A stretch of DNA of 64,000 nucleotides from Methanomicrobium sp. W14 (GCF_017875315.1 NZ_JAGGMM010000003.1:310001-374000); one strand, 5' to 3'; positions 43,465 to 52,325 are shown, counted from the stretch's first letter. A program made the numbers and translations. Notes: generated from the sequence alone by a model not told the origin.

Positions 43465-44214
43465 ATGACCTTATCTAAAAATTTACACCTGATGACAGCT
43501 TTTCTCCTTGCAATCATACTCACAGGTTTAATCTCGTTAGTCCTGGGGATTATCTGCGATAACATCCCAATGCACTACCTGTCTTTCGAAGAGAAAAACG
43601 GATTATATATTACGGGAGAGGGGCACGACCTTGAAAATGTCTGGCACGATATAGAAATCAGGTCGAAATTATCATGAGATACGCAATATTTTTCCCGGTT
43701 TTCAATGGAAATGCCGTAAAACTATCAGATCAGCTCGTCTTATCTCTCCTTTTACTCCAAAAAAGACTACGGCCCTTACGAATACAAAGTATCATGCCAT
43801 AAAAACTCAGAATCAGAAAAAGGGATTGTCAACGTAGATTTTCAAAAACTTAACAGTCATGATTATATGACAATCAGGAAATCTTATACAATGCCTGAAA
43901 AATACCTTGAAAACATTGACGACTTAAATTTCACCGGAACACATTTTGAAAACCAGACAATAAAAATTGAATCGGACAGCGTCACATGAGAAACGACATT
44001 GTCTGACGAAAGCGACAGGATCTTCGTCCTTGACAACAAGGGCCTGAAAAGTGTGGAAAATGTTACTTTCAGCGGCTCTGAGAACACCGTTTATTACGCT
44101 GAATCTTTCATAATGAACTGCTTTGACGAGGGCAGTAATTCAGTGTGCTCTTCTTCAGAATGTATACGGATTTTTTTCCCTGACAACAATACAAAGAAGT
44201 ACTCCTCAAATTGA
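43465..44214 (+). pseudogene. Decayed membrane-anchored protein with three in-frame stop codons
   Basis: One frame runs from MTLSKNLHLMTAFLLAIILT (a signal anchor) to KKYSSN at 44214 (about 250 codons), interrupted by TGA at 43675-43677, TAA at 43717-43719 and TGA at 43987-43989. Between the stops the translation stays protein-like (SSSYLSFYSKKDYGPYEYK, then MTIRKSYTMPEKYLENID, then FVLDNKGLKSVENVTFSG). No frameshift is needed, so this is decay by point mutation. Mixed TGA and TAA argue against selenocysteine or pyrrolysine recoding. Family unknown; probably a one-TM extracellular protein. Confidence 0.72.
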
Positions 44215-44300
44215 AACTTCCCTGATTTCCGGCATTAAAGGGGCACCGGTTAAGTCAGGCCACCTGAACATTTTTTAGATCTGCACCGGAATTAGAGGTT

Positions 44301-44615
44301 ATGAGACGGGGGATAATAAGTATACTTTCGGGTTGCTTCATCGCCCTCAGTGATCAAAGCCAGATTTTAAACCCTGAACAGAAAGAAGAAGTCAGGTCAG
44401 TCGTACTTGATGGTATTCAGGTCGTATCAGATGAAGAGGCAGGGGCCCTGGCAGGTCTCCCGGCATCTGCCACGGCGAAATTACCGGTATCAATGCAAAA
44501 GTCAAGAATCCGGGGGATAAATACGGCACTATGGGTTGTAACTGCTCTCATCGGGGCAGGTCTTTTGTTCACGCTCTTTCTTCCCGGCGGAAGGATGAAA
44601 AAAGCAGGCTCTTAA
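44301..44615 (+). pseudogene. Remnant of a transporter C-terminus (MFS DHA2-like)
   Basis: 104 codons. The second half, from EEVRSVVLDGIQVVSDEEAG through RIRGINTALWVVTALIGAGLLFTLFLP and a basic tail, looks like the end of a 14-TM drug:H+ antiporter: a loop, then the last TM helix. Only one TM helix remains and no start of a transporter is present upstream, so most of the gene is gone. It follows another decayed gene, marking 43465-44615 as a degrading stretch. An independent small membrane protein is the alternative. Confidence 0.45.
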
Positions 44616-44664
44616 GAACTGCATTGCAGAATGGAACTGTAAATATACCTGAAACAGTCAGGTT

Positions 44665-45519
44665 TCATATTTTTCCTGCCATAGTTGACAGGACAAGCCC
44701 GCAACCGGCCTCTTTTACTTCAACAAACTTTGAAAGGGCGGCCTTTGCTTTAAAATCAGTGCAGTGGCAGGGATAAATAAAACTTATACCTGCATTTCCA
44801 AGGAATTTTCCTGTTTCATAAAGCCTTTCCTTTTCAGCTTCAAGGAGGTGAAATCCGCCTATAACACAGAAGTAGTCGTCCCTCCCGGAGACTTTTCCTG
44901 CCTGCTTTAATATTGAGCAGATTCCCTTATGCGAACAGCCTGTTATGACGCAAAGACCATTCTTTCCCGAAAAAACAAGAGCGGAATCATCAGGCTGAAA
45001 ATCTGGCAGAACTTCACCCGAATCTGCCACGGATACACCAGCTGAATGCGGCTCTTCGAATTCGCAGCTTTCACGAATCTCACCGAGAAAGACCAGGTTT
45101 TCAGTTATCCTGACCGGATTTCGCGAAAGTTTTAATTCACAAAAAGCTTTGGCGTCCTCTTTTTTCAGGGGGGAACCTATTTCTCCGAAACCTTCCTCGT
45201 ATATACTCCTGAAAACAAGCGGGTGCGCAACAAGGACAGGTCTCTTATGAGAAAAACCGTTTATTTCAGCCTCTTCAAACATTTTTTTCAGGAATTCAAG
45301 GCCTCCGGTATGGTCGCAGTGACCGTGCGACAGGACGATGAAATCAAGTGAGAGAAGGTCAATACCAAGTTTTTCAGCATTTTTTATGAAAACATCCGAA
45401 TAACCGGCGTCAAAAAGTATCTTCTTCCCGCAGTCCTCAATATAAAAAGAAAGTGCAGGCTCACCTGTCAGGTAAACATCAGTCAGGGTGCTGTTGTCAC
45501 ATAAAAAAGTAAGTTTCAT
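44665..45519 (-). CDS. Metallo-beta-lactamase-fold hydrolase (COG1237 type)
   Basis: 284 residues. DFIVLSHGHCDHTGGLEFL is the zinc-binding HxHxDH motif near residue 65; GKNGLCVITGCSHKGICSIL gives the next His and GGFHLL the last. This branch is annotated as dihydropterin-modifying phosphate synthase-like, with a member proposed in methanopterin synthesis. Substrate assignment for this copy is not possible from sequence. It converges on the decayed region and is followed on the same strand by no close gene. Confidence 0.87.
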   Translation of the reverse strand: MKLTFLCDNSTLTDVYLTGEPALSFYIEDCGKKILFDAGYSDVFIKNAEKLGIDLLSLDFIVLSHGHCDHTGGLEFLKKMFEEAEINGFSHKRPVLVAHPLVFRSIYEEGFGEIGSPLKKEDAKAFCELKLSRNPVRITENLVFLGEIRESCEFEEPHSAGVSVADSGEVLPDFQPDDSALVFSGKNGLCVITGCSHKGICSILKQAGKVSGRDDYFCVIGGFHLLEAEKERLYETGKFLGNAGISFIYPCHCTDFKAKAALSKFVEVKEAGCGLVLSTMAGKI

Positions 45520-45554
45520 TGCTGAAAATCTAAACTAAAAAAAAATTGAAATTT

Positions 45555-46172
45555 TCAGTTTGACAGAACGCCGGCTCCTGTTGTGTTTGACCGGGTTTCG
45601 TTTGAAAGCCTCTCACGAAGCGCTCCTGTAGCATAAATAGACTGAATTATAGCCTTCATATCCCGGGAATATTTTCTGTCCCCGGTATTCAGCTCAAGAT
45701 TGAGAAGAGGAAGGGCAGGTTCCCCGATTTTTATGAGCGCTATTGACGAAATTTCTTTTGATTCATTGTTTCCTGTTTTCGCCTCTTCAATCAGTGCAGG
45801 AACTGCAGTCGTCCCAAGGCCTGCAAGTGTGTTTCCGGCCCAGTCACGCACAGTCTCATTATCTGATGAAAGAAGGTCAATCAGGGGATCAACAGAAGGC
45901 TCGCCTATGTTGATAAGGGCAACCGCCGCCCAGGCGGAAGCCACCGGATCGCCTTCTGAAAATACTTTTGTAAGCGGTATTACAGCAGGTTCACCTAATT
46001 TTGTCAGGTTTTCGGATGCAGTCTTCTTTGTCAGATTGTCTGAAGAGAACAGTGCACTTATATTTTCGGAAACAGCCTTGTTTCCTCCTGTATTTACATT
46101 CATACAGCCGCTGAGACAGGCAAAAAGGGCCAGCATGACTATACAGGCCGCCGGAAATAACCTGAAATTCAT
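45555..46172 (-). CDS. HEAT-repeat lipoprotein
   Basis: 205 residues from MNFRLFPAACIVMLALFACLSGC; the earlier in-frame ATG at 46268 was rejected because it lies outside the signal peptide. Lipobox LSGC (Cys23). The body is HEAT/armadillo-like with about four units: EPAVIPLTKVFSEG, ASAWAAVALINIGEPSVDPL, RDWAGNTLAGLGTTAVPALIEE and EISSIALIKIGEPALPLL. Such scaffolds bind proteins, here at the outer membrane face. The partner is unknown. Confidence 0.85.
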   Translation of the reverse strand: MNFRLFPAACIVMLALFACLSGCMNVNTGGNKAVSENISALFSSDNLTKKTASENLTKLGEPAVIPLTKVFSEGDPVASAWAAVALINIGEPSVDPLIDLLSSDNETVRDWAGNTLAGLGTTAVPALIEEAKTGNNESKEISSIALIKIGEPALPLLNLELNTGDRKYSRDMKAIIQSIYATGALRERLSNETRSNTTGAGVLSN

Positions 46173-46416
46173 AACTATTTCTATTGATTTTTTTGAACTA
46201 AATAACCAGTGGTCACACAAAAAGCCTGCAAATATGACTGTAAAAAAGCAGAATTTTGGAATTCGCATCTTTCCGAAGGACAGAACGGAAAACTGCCAAA
46301 TGCACCCTTACAACTTACCCGGGCAAACCTGACAGCAGACACTTGATTTTGAAATTCAATTCCTCCCTGTTTATATGCAATGACTGCGGAAATAAAAATC
46401 AGGAGATTCCTGACAA

Positions 46417-46794
46417 ATGAATGAAGAACTTTATGAATGCCCTAAATGCGGCAAAAAAGCACTTTACGCTGAATACCCTGATGAATATGAGGTCTGGCTT
46501 AAATGCAGGGAATGCGACTATTTCAGGGGTATGAGCAAAGCCGAATGGCACAAGCTTAAAAACAGCCCAAATCTTGAAAAAAAGCTGCTTAAAAATTACC
46601 TTGAGGAAACCAAAGAGGAGAAGTCCGGGGAAAAAGAAACAGGACATGTCTGCAGGGGCTGCAAAAAATCGTTTGAACGAAAAGACATGGGACCATTCGG
46701 TTTTTTTTGTAAAAAATGCTGGTACAAGTTCCTCATCGTGGTTTTCGTGATAATGGTTGTAATATCATACATGGTCTGGATGATGTTTATATAA
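46417..46794 (+). CDS. Zinc-ribbon protein with one C-terminal membrane helix
   Basis: 125 residues. CPKCGKKALY with CRECDYFRG makes the first zinc ribbon, and CRGCKKSFERKDMGPFGFFCKKCW the second. A final TM helix (FLIVVFVIMVVISYMVWMMFI in parts) ends the protein. Tail-anchored with the ribbons in the cytoplasm is the natural topology. No family recognised. Next to the signalling cluster at 47071 but with a 276-base gap between. Confidence 0.78.
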   Translation: MNEELYECPKCGKKALYAEYPDEYEVWLKCRECDYFRGMSKAEWHKLKNSPNLEKKLLKNYLEETKEEKSGEKETGHVCRGCKKSFERKDMGPFGFFCKKCWYKFLIVVFVIMVVISYMVWMMFI

Positions 46795-46886
46795 ATAGGC
46801 AAAAGAAAACGAAATAAAATAATTTAGAAAATTTTTTTAAAAAAAAGTCTCTGGATTACAGGTATCAACGCTACCTTAATCTTTTA

Positions 46887-46919
46887 TTTATATACAACCG
46901 TATAACCACAGGGTTGTAT
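46887..46919 (+). promoter_or_regulatory. Promoter with AACC-N4-GGTT palindrome before the PP2C gene
   Basis: TTTATATA (46887-46894) is an ideal archaeal TATA box. GTATAACC (46900-46907), ACAG and GGTTGTAT (46912-46919) follow, centred about 19 nt downstream; ATACAACC (46892-46899) forms a second, perfect 8-bp match to GGTTGTAT. The palindrome overlaps the expected transcription start, so it looks like an operator. A leader of about 150 nt would remain before the ATG at 47071. Confidence 0.5.
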
Positions 46920-47070
46920 GAAAAAACCGTTGTAATAGTGAATATTAATATAAATACAGGATAAATGTGAACAGAAAGAACACCTGAAATTTGCAGCATG
47001 TGTTCATACCCCTGCAGACTCAGGGACTTTTAAATTAAGTATTGAATATTTCAGAACGGAATAGTTGGTT

Positions 47071-47775
47071 ATGGATTACAGTGCTGTATCAGTTGCCGGA
47101 AAAAGAGTTTACAACGAGGACTCGTATTTAACAGCATGTGTCGGCAGAGGTCTTTTTCTGGCGGTCGCAGACGGTCTGGGAGGGCATGCTGCCGGCGAAG
47201 TAGCCTCGGGTATAGCCGTTTCAACTATAAAAAAAGTCTTTTCCGAAGGGTACTTTAAAGGAATGGACGTCGGCGAAAAGAAAGAGCTTTTAATTTTTGC
47301 GTTTAAAGAAGCTAATTCAGAGATAATTAAAAACGCAAAAGGCCCCAGACTTGGTATGGGAACGACTCTTGTTGCAGCCTTCGTGGAAAACGGGTGCGTG
47401 GTTGCCGCAAATACAGGCGATTCAAGATTATACCACTATGACGGAAGCCTCAGGCAGGTCTCGGTCGATCACTCGCTTGTCCAGGATCTTGTCAAAAAAG
47501 GGCTTATTGACCCGAAATATGCAAGATTTCACCCAATGAAGCATATCATAAACCATTCCCTCGGAGGCGATTTTACAGTTGATACTTATACCTTCAGCAC
47601 AAAACCCGGAGAGGTTATACTCCTTTCAAGCGACGGCCTGCATGATTATATAGAAACCGAAAACATTGAAGATATAATGCATGAAAAAAACGCCAACAGC
47701 ATTGCCAAAGGCCTCGTAAAAACTTCGCTGGAAACTTCAGAGGACAATATAACGGCCGTTGTAATGATCGTCTGA
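47071..47775 (+). CDS. PP2C-type Ser/Thr protein phosphatase
   Basis: 234 residues from MDYSAVSVAGKRVYNEDSYL (TTG at 47065 is an alternative). The metal-binding PP2C motifs are all present: NEDSY, VADGLGGHAAGEVAS, GMGTTLVAAF, AANTGDSRLYHY, DHSLVQDL, LLSSDGLHDYIE and EDNITAVV. It resembles the bacterial PppA/Stp class that reverses Hanks-type kinase phosphorylation. It is the first of three genes with the FHA regulator (75 bases on) and the membrane kinase, so its targets are probably those two. Confidence 0.93.
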   Translation: MDYSAVSVAGKRVYNEDSYLTACVGRGLFLAVADGLGGHAAGEVASGIAVSTIKKVFSEGYFKGMDVGEKKELLIFAFKEANSEIIKNAKGPRLGMGTTLVAAFVENGCVVAANTGDSRLYHYDGSLRQVSVDHSLVQDLVKKGLIDPKYARFHPMKHIINHSLGGDFTVDTYTFSTKPGEVILLSSDGLHDYIETENIEDIMHEKNANSIAKGLVKTSLETSEDNITAVVMIV

Positions 47776-47850
47776 AAATCCAAAATCCATAAACGGCATA
47801 ATATATACAATTAATAGTTTACCCGGCCTGAAAAGAGGGAGGCAGATGAA

Positions 47851-48624
47851 ATGAGTGATGAATTAAACGAAAATACAATTGCAATCTCAAACGATCCCGA
47901 TTTCTACAAAGATCTTTCGGAATACCTAAACGTACTCTCAAATCCTACAAGACTTAAAATTCTCAAACTGATTGAGCACCAGCCTAAAGAAGTCAGGGAA
48001 ATTGCAAAAGAAATAGACACAAGCTATGAAAACACGAAAAAACACCTGGACAAGCTTCTTAACACCGGTGTCATAAAAAAAGAGGCCGGCATGGGAAGGC
48101 AGACATCCAAGGGATCTCTTCCGGTATGGAAATACTCCCTTATACCCGGAGGTATGGAGGGCATAATCAGAAACTTAAGCATATTCAGCAACATCGACAT
48201 CAGGATAGGCGAAGAGGAACTGAACTCGAAACTGAAGTCCGTAAGAAGCATGCTTGAAAACGAGAACAAAACCAGAACACCTGTCCTTATAATCCTCGGC
48301 GGAGACGACGACGGCAAAGCATGGCCGCTTGAGGAGAGTGAAGTAAAAATAGGCCGTGAAGACCAGTCTGCATCAGACATAGAAAAAGACGGATCTGTTG
48401 TTCTTTCACCTTCATATGAGGCCGTAACAAGGGTTACGAAACCGCACGGCAGGTTTATAAAAAGAGGCGACGACTGGTACTTCGAGGACTGCAGAAGCAC
48501 AGGCGGAAGTTACATCAACAACAAAAAAATACAGGCAAACAGGCAGACACCTATAAAAGACGGAGATATGCTTGATCTTGCAAGGGGCGCAAAGGGTGCA
48601 AGGCTGATATTCAATCTGGGCTGA
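47851..48624 (+). CDS. Winged-helix DNA-binding protein fused to an FHA phosphothreonine-binding domain
   Basis: 257 residues; GGGAGG precedes the ATG. The N-terminal ArsR-like winged helix (about 25-95) reads LSNPTRLKILKLIEHQPKEVREIAKEIDTSYENTKKHLDKL in segments, with the recognition helix around SYENTKKHL. A linker leads to a C-terminal FHA domain (about 165-255): VKIGRE, then VTRVTKPHGRF, then FEDCRSTGGSYINNKKI and DGDMLDLA. The Gly-Arg, His and Asn of the family are present, the Ser of SxxH is Thr. It should bind DNA under control of a phosphothreonine, most simply on the kinase encoded next. Confidence 0.85.
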   Translation: MSDELNENTIAISNDPDFYKDLSEYLNVLSNPTRLKILKLIEHQPKEVREIAKEIDTSYENTKKHLDKLLNTGVIKKEAGMGRQTSKGSLPVWKYSLIPGGMEGIIRNLSIFSNIDIRIGEEELNSKLKSVRSMLENENKTRTPVLIILGGDDDGKAWPLEESEVKIGREDQSASDIEKDGSVVLSPSYEAVTRVTKPHGRFIKRGDDWYFEDCRSTGGSYINNKKIQANRQTPIKDGDMLDLARGAKGARLIFNLG

Positions 48625-48779
48625 AAAATATTCATACAATAGTTTCATAAACATTTTCTGCATTCGCGATAAACAGATATCTGATCAGACCTTAAAATAC
48701 AGCAACAGACCGGTAGGGCAAAATAATACGGTCATGCGGTGCGGAACAACAAAAAAAGCTTTTAAAACGGAAATTTTGT

Positions 48780-51269
48780 ATGAACGGAAGAAGAATACCG
48801 GCTGGAACCTGCAGTTTTAAAGGTTCACAAGCACGCAAAACCCTGTTTATTCTTCTTGCGCTGTTTATGCTTTTTATTCTTTTCACACCAGCCTCATCAG
48901 GCGAGATACGAATAGGTCAGACAGTCTATCCGTCAATTTCTGATGCCATTTCATCAGCTGAATCTGGTTCCACTATAATCGTCAGCAGCGGCGAATATAC
49001 CGGGAATTTCGTCATCGACAAGCCCGTCCAGCTTATAGGCGTCGATTCTGGTGACGGAAAACCGCAGATAATAACCGTGGACGGCGAAACAGGGATTACA
49101 ATAAACGCAGACAATGTCGTAATTGAAGGTTTCACCATAACAGGCGACTCGGAATGCGCAGTCCTGATAAATTCCGACAATAATATAATTGCCGACAACG
49201 AGATACTCAAAACGCCCGTAGGAATTACACTTTTCTCCTCTGCCGGGACATCAATATCTGGGAACACAATTAAAAACCATAGGATAGGGCTTTTTATTGA
49301 CGATTCGGCAGAATGCGACGTTTATCTCAACAACTTTGAGAATACAATAAACGCAAAGTCACTGTCACGCTCAATAATGTGGTCTACCGCAAGTATGCAG
49401 TACATATTTGGGGGACAGAATTTCACCTCTTCTCTCGGCAATTACTGGAACGACTACTATGGCAGCGATAACGACAATAACGGTATAGGTGATACTTCTT
49501 ACAGCCTTTACAATACCTTGGAATCCGGAATATTCAGCACGCAGAACCAGCTTTTCATGAACAACCTCAACCTCCAGAATCTTGCTACCGGAGGGAGCGG
49601 ATACTGGCAGAACCTCTTTTACACATCAAACTATGTCTCAGACGACTATCCCCTTATAGATCATACCGACATGTATACTCTTGTTGCCCCGGCAGGAACA
49701 GAATCAGGAGATAATACAGGTACTGCCGAACAAAGCCCGCAACCCGGCCAGCCCACAGAGGGTTCTCCGGCATACCAGCATCCACAGGGTTCCCAGCCCC
49801 CTGAAAACAACGAATGGTGGCATCAGCAGTCTCCTTTTGGAATTGTTATACTGATGCTCCTGATAGCAGGAGTCGCGGCAGGTCTTATAGCTCTTTCAGG
49901 AGGTGCCGGGTCGCTTACGACAGTAAAAAACAAAAGGATATCTGAAATTTTATTCTTTGAAGCAGGATATTTTGCCCTATCAGCTGCGCTATTATACACG
50001 ATAATATCCTACACTTCAAGGATTGTATACGGACTAATCGATTTCGGATATGTCCAGATTATATTCATTCTCATGACAGCATATATCATAGCGGCCTCGG
50101 GCATTATCGGAGCCGGGCTTATAAGATCAAAGCTGCCCTTACTTTTATGCAGGATACAACCTGTTTTTGCAGGCCTTACAACCGTAATGTTCTTTGTTTC
50201 TGTATACACATCGCCTGTTGACCTCGGTCCAATCTCTTCGGTCGCCTACCCTGCCGCCCTGCTTCTATCGGCGCTTTTACCCGCCGTATTCACCCGTCTT
50301 TTCAGGAATAACAGGAAGATCTGGATTAAGGAGGAGGAAGACAACAATTCAAGAACGATGGTTATGCCATATGACCAGGATTCAACCGTCGTCTTCCCTG
50401 ACGAGGAGTCCATTATGAAGACCGGGCTTGGCAGCTCATATTTCCCGGACACCCTGAACGAAAAATACAAGGACGTGAAGTTTATAGGCAAGGGGGGAAT
50501 TGCAAGGGTTTTCAGGGCTAAAAGAAGGTCTGATGACAGCGTAGTTGCGGTAAAAGTGCCGATAAACTTTGATGAGACAACAGGCAGACTCTTCATGAAG
50601 GAAATGAGAATCTGGGAAGGACTCAACCACCCGAATATCGTGAGGCTCTACTCGGTAAATATACTTCCCGTTCCTTTTGTAGAAATGGAGTATGTCCCAA
50701 GGGCAATAGCAGACCTTGATATGCCGCTTTCGCAGAAGGAGGCTTTTGATATCATATACGGCGTTGCACAGGGCCTATCATATGCCCACAAAAGACATAT
50801 CATCCACCGGGACATAAAGCCCCAGAATATACTCATTTCAGATGATGACACCCCAAAAATTACAGACTGGGGTCTCGGAAAAATTATGGGGGACGGTAAC
50901 GAGACCACAACAATAGGTTTCTCTTTAAACTATGCCGCGCCTGAACAGATAGCGCCAAAAAAATTTGGCAGGCCGGATGAAAGAACGGACATATACCAGA
51001 TGGGAATTCTCTTCTACGAAATGCTTGTCGGGATGAGACCTTTCTTTGGAATTGGCGTTGCCGACATGAGCGACGAGATACTCCACAGGACACCCCTGAA
51101 GCCCTCGGAAAACAGGCCTGAAGACATCATATTTGATAAAATTATAATGAAGATGATATCCAAAAAACCTGATGACCGCTACAATACGGTCGACGAGATA
51201 ATAGGCGAATTTGACAAAATTAAAAGTCATAACCGCGGCTTTGATATCGAATCTGACAGTGACTCATAA
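48780..51269 (+). CDS. Membrane Ser/Thr protein kinase with extracellular NosD-like beta-helix sensor
   Basis: 829 residues. A signal/anchor (about 20-40) precedes an extracellular parallel beta-helix of NosD/CASH type (about 50-290; NADNVVIEGFTITGDS, ENTINAKSLSRSIMW in parts) and a Pro/Gln/Ser linker. About five TM helices follow (355-520). The kinase domain (about 560-820) has GKGGIARVF, VAVKV, HRDIKPQNILI, TDWGLGK (DFG replaced by DWG), APEQ and RTDIYQMGILFYEML. It may sense a surface carbohydrate and phosphorylate the FHA regulator or itself. The short gap (155 bases) after the FHA gene lacks an obvious promoter. Confidence 0.92.
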   Translation: MNGRRIPAGTCSFKGSQARKTLFILLALFMLFILFTPASSGEIRIGQTVYPSISDAISSAESGSTIIVSSGEYTGNFVIDKPVQLIGVDSGDGKPQIITVDGETGITINADNVVIEGFTITGDSECAVLINSDNNIIADNEILKTPVGITLFSSAGTSISGNTIKNHRIGLFIDDSAECDVYLNNFENTINAKSLSRSIMWSTASMQYIFGGQNFTSSLGNYWNDYYGSDNDNNGIGDTSYSLYNTLESGIFSTQNQLFMNNLNLQNLATGGSGYWQNLFYTSNYVSDDYPLIDHTDMYTLVAPAGTESGDNTGTAEQSPQPGQPTEGSPAYQHPQGSQPPENNEWWHQQSPFGIVILMLLIAGVAAGLIALSGGAGSLTTVKNKRISEILFFEAGYFALSAALLYTIISYTSRIVYGLIDFGYVQIIFILMTAYIIAASGIIGAGLIRSKLPLLLCRIQPVFAGLTTVMFFVSVYTSPVDLGPISSVAYPAALLLSALLPAVFTRLFRNNRKIWIKEEEDNNSRTMVMPYDQDSTVVFPDEESIMKTGLGSSYFPDTLNEKYKDVKFIGKGGIARVFRAKRRSDDSVVAVKVPINFDETTGRLFMKEMRIWEGLNHPNIVRLYSVNILPVPFVEMEYVPRAIADLDMPLSQKEAFDIIYGVAQGLSYAHKRHIIHRDIKPQNILISDDDTPKITDWGLGKIMGDGNETTTIGFSLNYAAPEQIAPKKFGRPDERTDIYQMGILFYEMLVGMRPFFGIGVADMSDEILHRTPLKPSENRPEDIIFDKIIMKMISKKPDDRYNTVDEIIGEFDKIKSHNRGFDIESDSDS

Positions 51270-51343
51270 AAATAATGACATACGGGTGGCATTTATTGTG
51301 TTATTAAATATTGCAGAATATACTATTGTTAACCACAATGCAT

Positions 51344-51363
51344 GTATAACCTTCTGGTTATAC
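51344..51363. repeat. Perfect palindrome GTATAACC-N4-GGTTATAC
   Basis: GTATAACCTTCTGGTTATAC has 8-bp arms and a 4-nt spacer. It is the best copy of the AACC-N4-GGTT element also present at 46900-46919 and 52326-52343. It lies 75 bases past the kinase stop and has no obvious gene to control; AATATACT (about 51318) could be a TATA box for an unseen RNA. Confidence 0.55.
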
Positions 51364-51719
51364 GACTGAATGACTTCTATTTTATCCATTTATATCAGGC
51401 AAGAATAACCTATTACCAAGGATGGTAAGAAGGCACAATACCCCTTCAATGCTCCATCTGAAAAAGGGCAATATGCCGGCAGACTTCTGCCGTATATCCC
51501 CCTCTGAGGGCATGTCTAAAAAAAACTATTCATGTCCCCGTTCAAGTTTAGTGAAAACCGGAGGTGATGCACAGGCATTGATTCCAGAAACATCATTAAA
51601 CAGAAGTATTGCAATTGATTCGACAGACCAAATCAGGTAGGATCACAATCCAAAATCACCAGATAAATAAGAAAACCAAATTAGCCAGAAACATAACAAC
51701 CGCCCCATAAGCGGGATAA

Positions 51720-51808
51720 TCTCTGCAAAAAACCCATATAATCACTCGACTCCAGACCTAAATAATCCTGATAATAATTCAGGGAATATCCTTGGTTTTT
51801 TGCAGAGA
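51720..51808. repeat. 89-base element with perfect 15-bp terminal inverted repeats
   Basis: TCTCTGCAAAAAACC (51720-51734) is repeated in inverse at 51794-51808. The 59-base interior contains CCTGA (51767-51771) and TCAGG (51779-51783) as an inner hairpin. No target-site duplication is evident. It could be a MITE-like element, or the double strand of a structured RNA. Copy number elsewhere in the genome would decide. Confidence 0.5.
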
Positions 51809-52159
51809 CTAAATATTTGTCCATCAATCTTAACATTAAAAATTAACTTTTTTTTGTTTTCACATCATCAAAGTTTTATTTCCGCATTTTTCCAAAAACA
51901 GGATTCACATGAAAATATTTACCAAAAATACGGCCTAAAGGGCAGCTTTTTTTTGAAAATGAATCTTTTTTGAAGGTAAATACATATAACTTTCGGATTA
52001 AACGTGATAATCCAATGCATTTAAACCATTTATATCTGCCCTGTACCAACTTATGATATAACAGGCAGAATACCATACAAAAAAAAGAATCAAAAACAGT
52101 CCTTGGAAAAAAAGGTTTTAATTTTAATGATTCTTACGGCCTGAAAGGGAGAGATATGA

Positions 52160-52246
52160 ATGATGCAAAAAGAAGCAAAAATAGCACTGGGAATTCATTT
52201 GACACTCATTGTGATATTCGGTGTCCTTATTTCGGCACTGGCATAA
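52160..52246 (+). CDS. Possible 28-residue single-TM protein
   Basis: Two adjacent ATGs (52160, 52163) follow AGGGAGAG by 6-7 bases. The product is MMQKEAKIALGIHLTLIVIF and eight more residues ending GVLISALA in part: a short basic start and one hydrophobic helix. An overlapping frame from 52156 gives 72 residues without domain features and was set aside. The good ribosome site and membrane-helix composition are the only support. No family known. Confidence 0.4.
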   Translation: MMQKEAKIALGIHLTLIVIFGVLISALA

Positions 52247-52325
52247 CCAAAAGATATTTTTCAGCCCTTTTTCTACGGGCAACAAATCCTCAGCATTTTT
52301 TGGGAAAAGGTATAATTTCCTTGGA

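Larger units (their letters stand above)
51270..52159. other. 890-base stretch without a convincing gene
   Basis: ORFs here (for example 51422-51640, and 51876-52076 on the minus strand) show no recognisable domain or ribosome site. The stretch holds structure instead: a perfect AACC-N4-GGTT palindrome at 51344-51363, an 89-base element with 15-bp inverted ends at 51720-51808, a hairpin GGATTA-N7-TAATCC (51995-52013), and a bulged hairpin of TCTGCCCTGT with ACAGGCAGA (about 52035-52069). It may be a decayed insertion site or encode a structured RNA. Confidence 0.4.

Noticed and set aside
43465-44214. Stop-codon recoding (selenocysteine or pyrrolysine) in the three-stop frame
   Set aside because: The stops are TGA, TAA and TGA. 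TAG, the pyrrolysine codon, is absent, TAA has no recoding system, and I see no SECIS-like hairpin nearby.
51422-51640. 72-residue ORF that might be the tail of a TnpB-like transposase
   Set aside because: Only one possible CP motif; no zinc-ribbon pairs, no catalytic segment upstream and no ribosome site.
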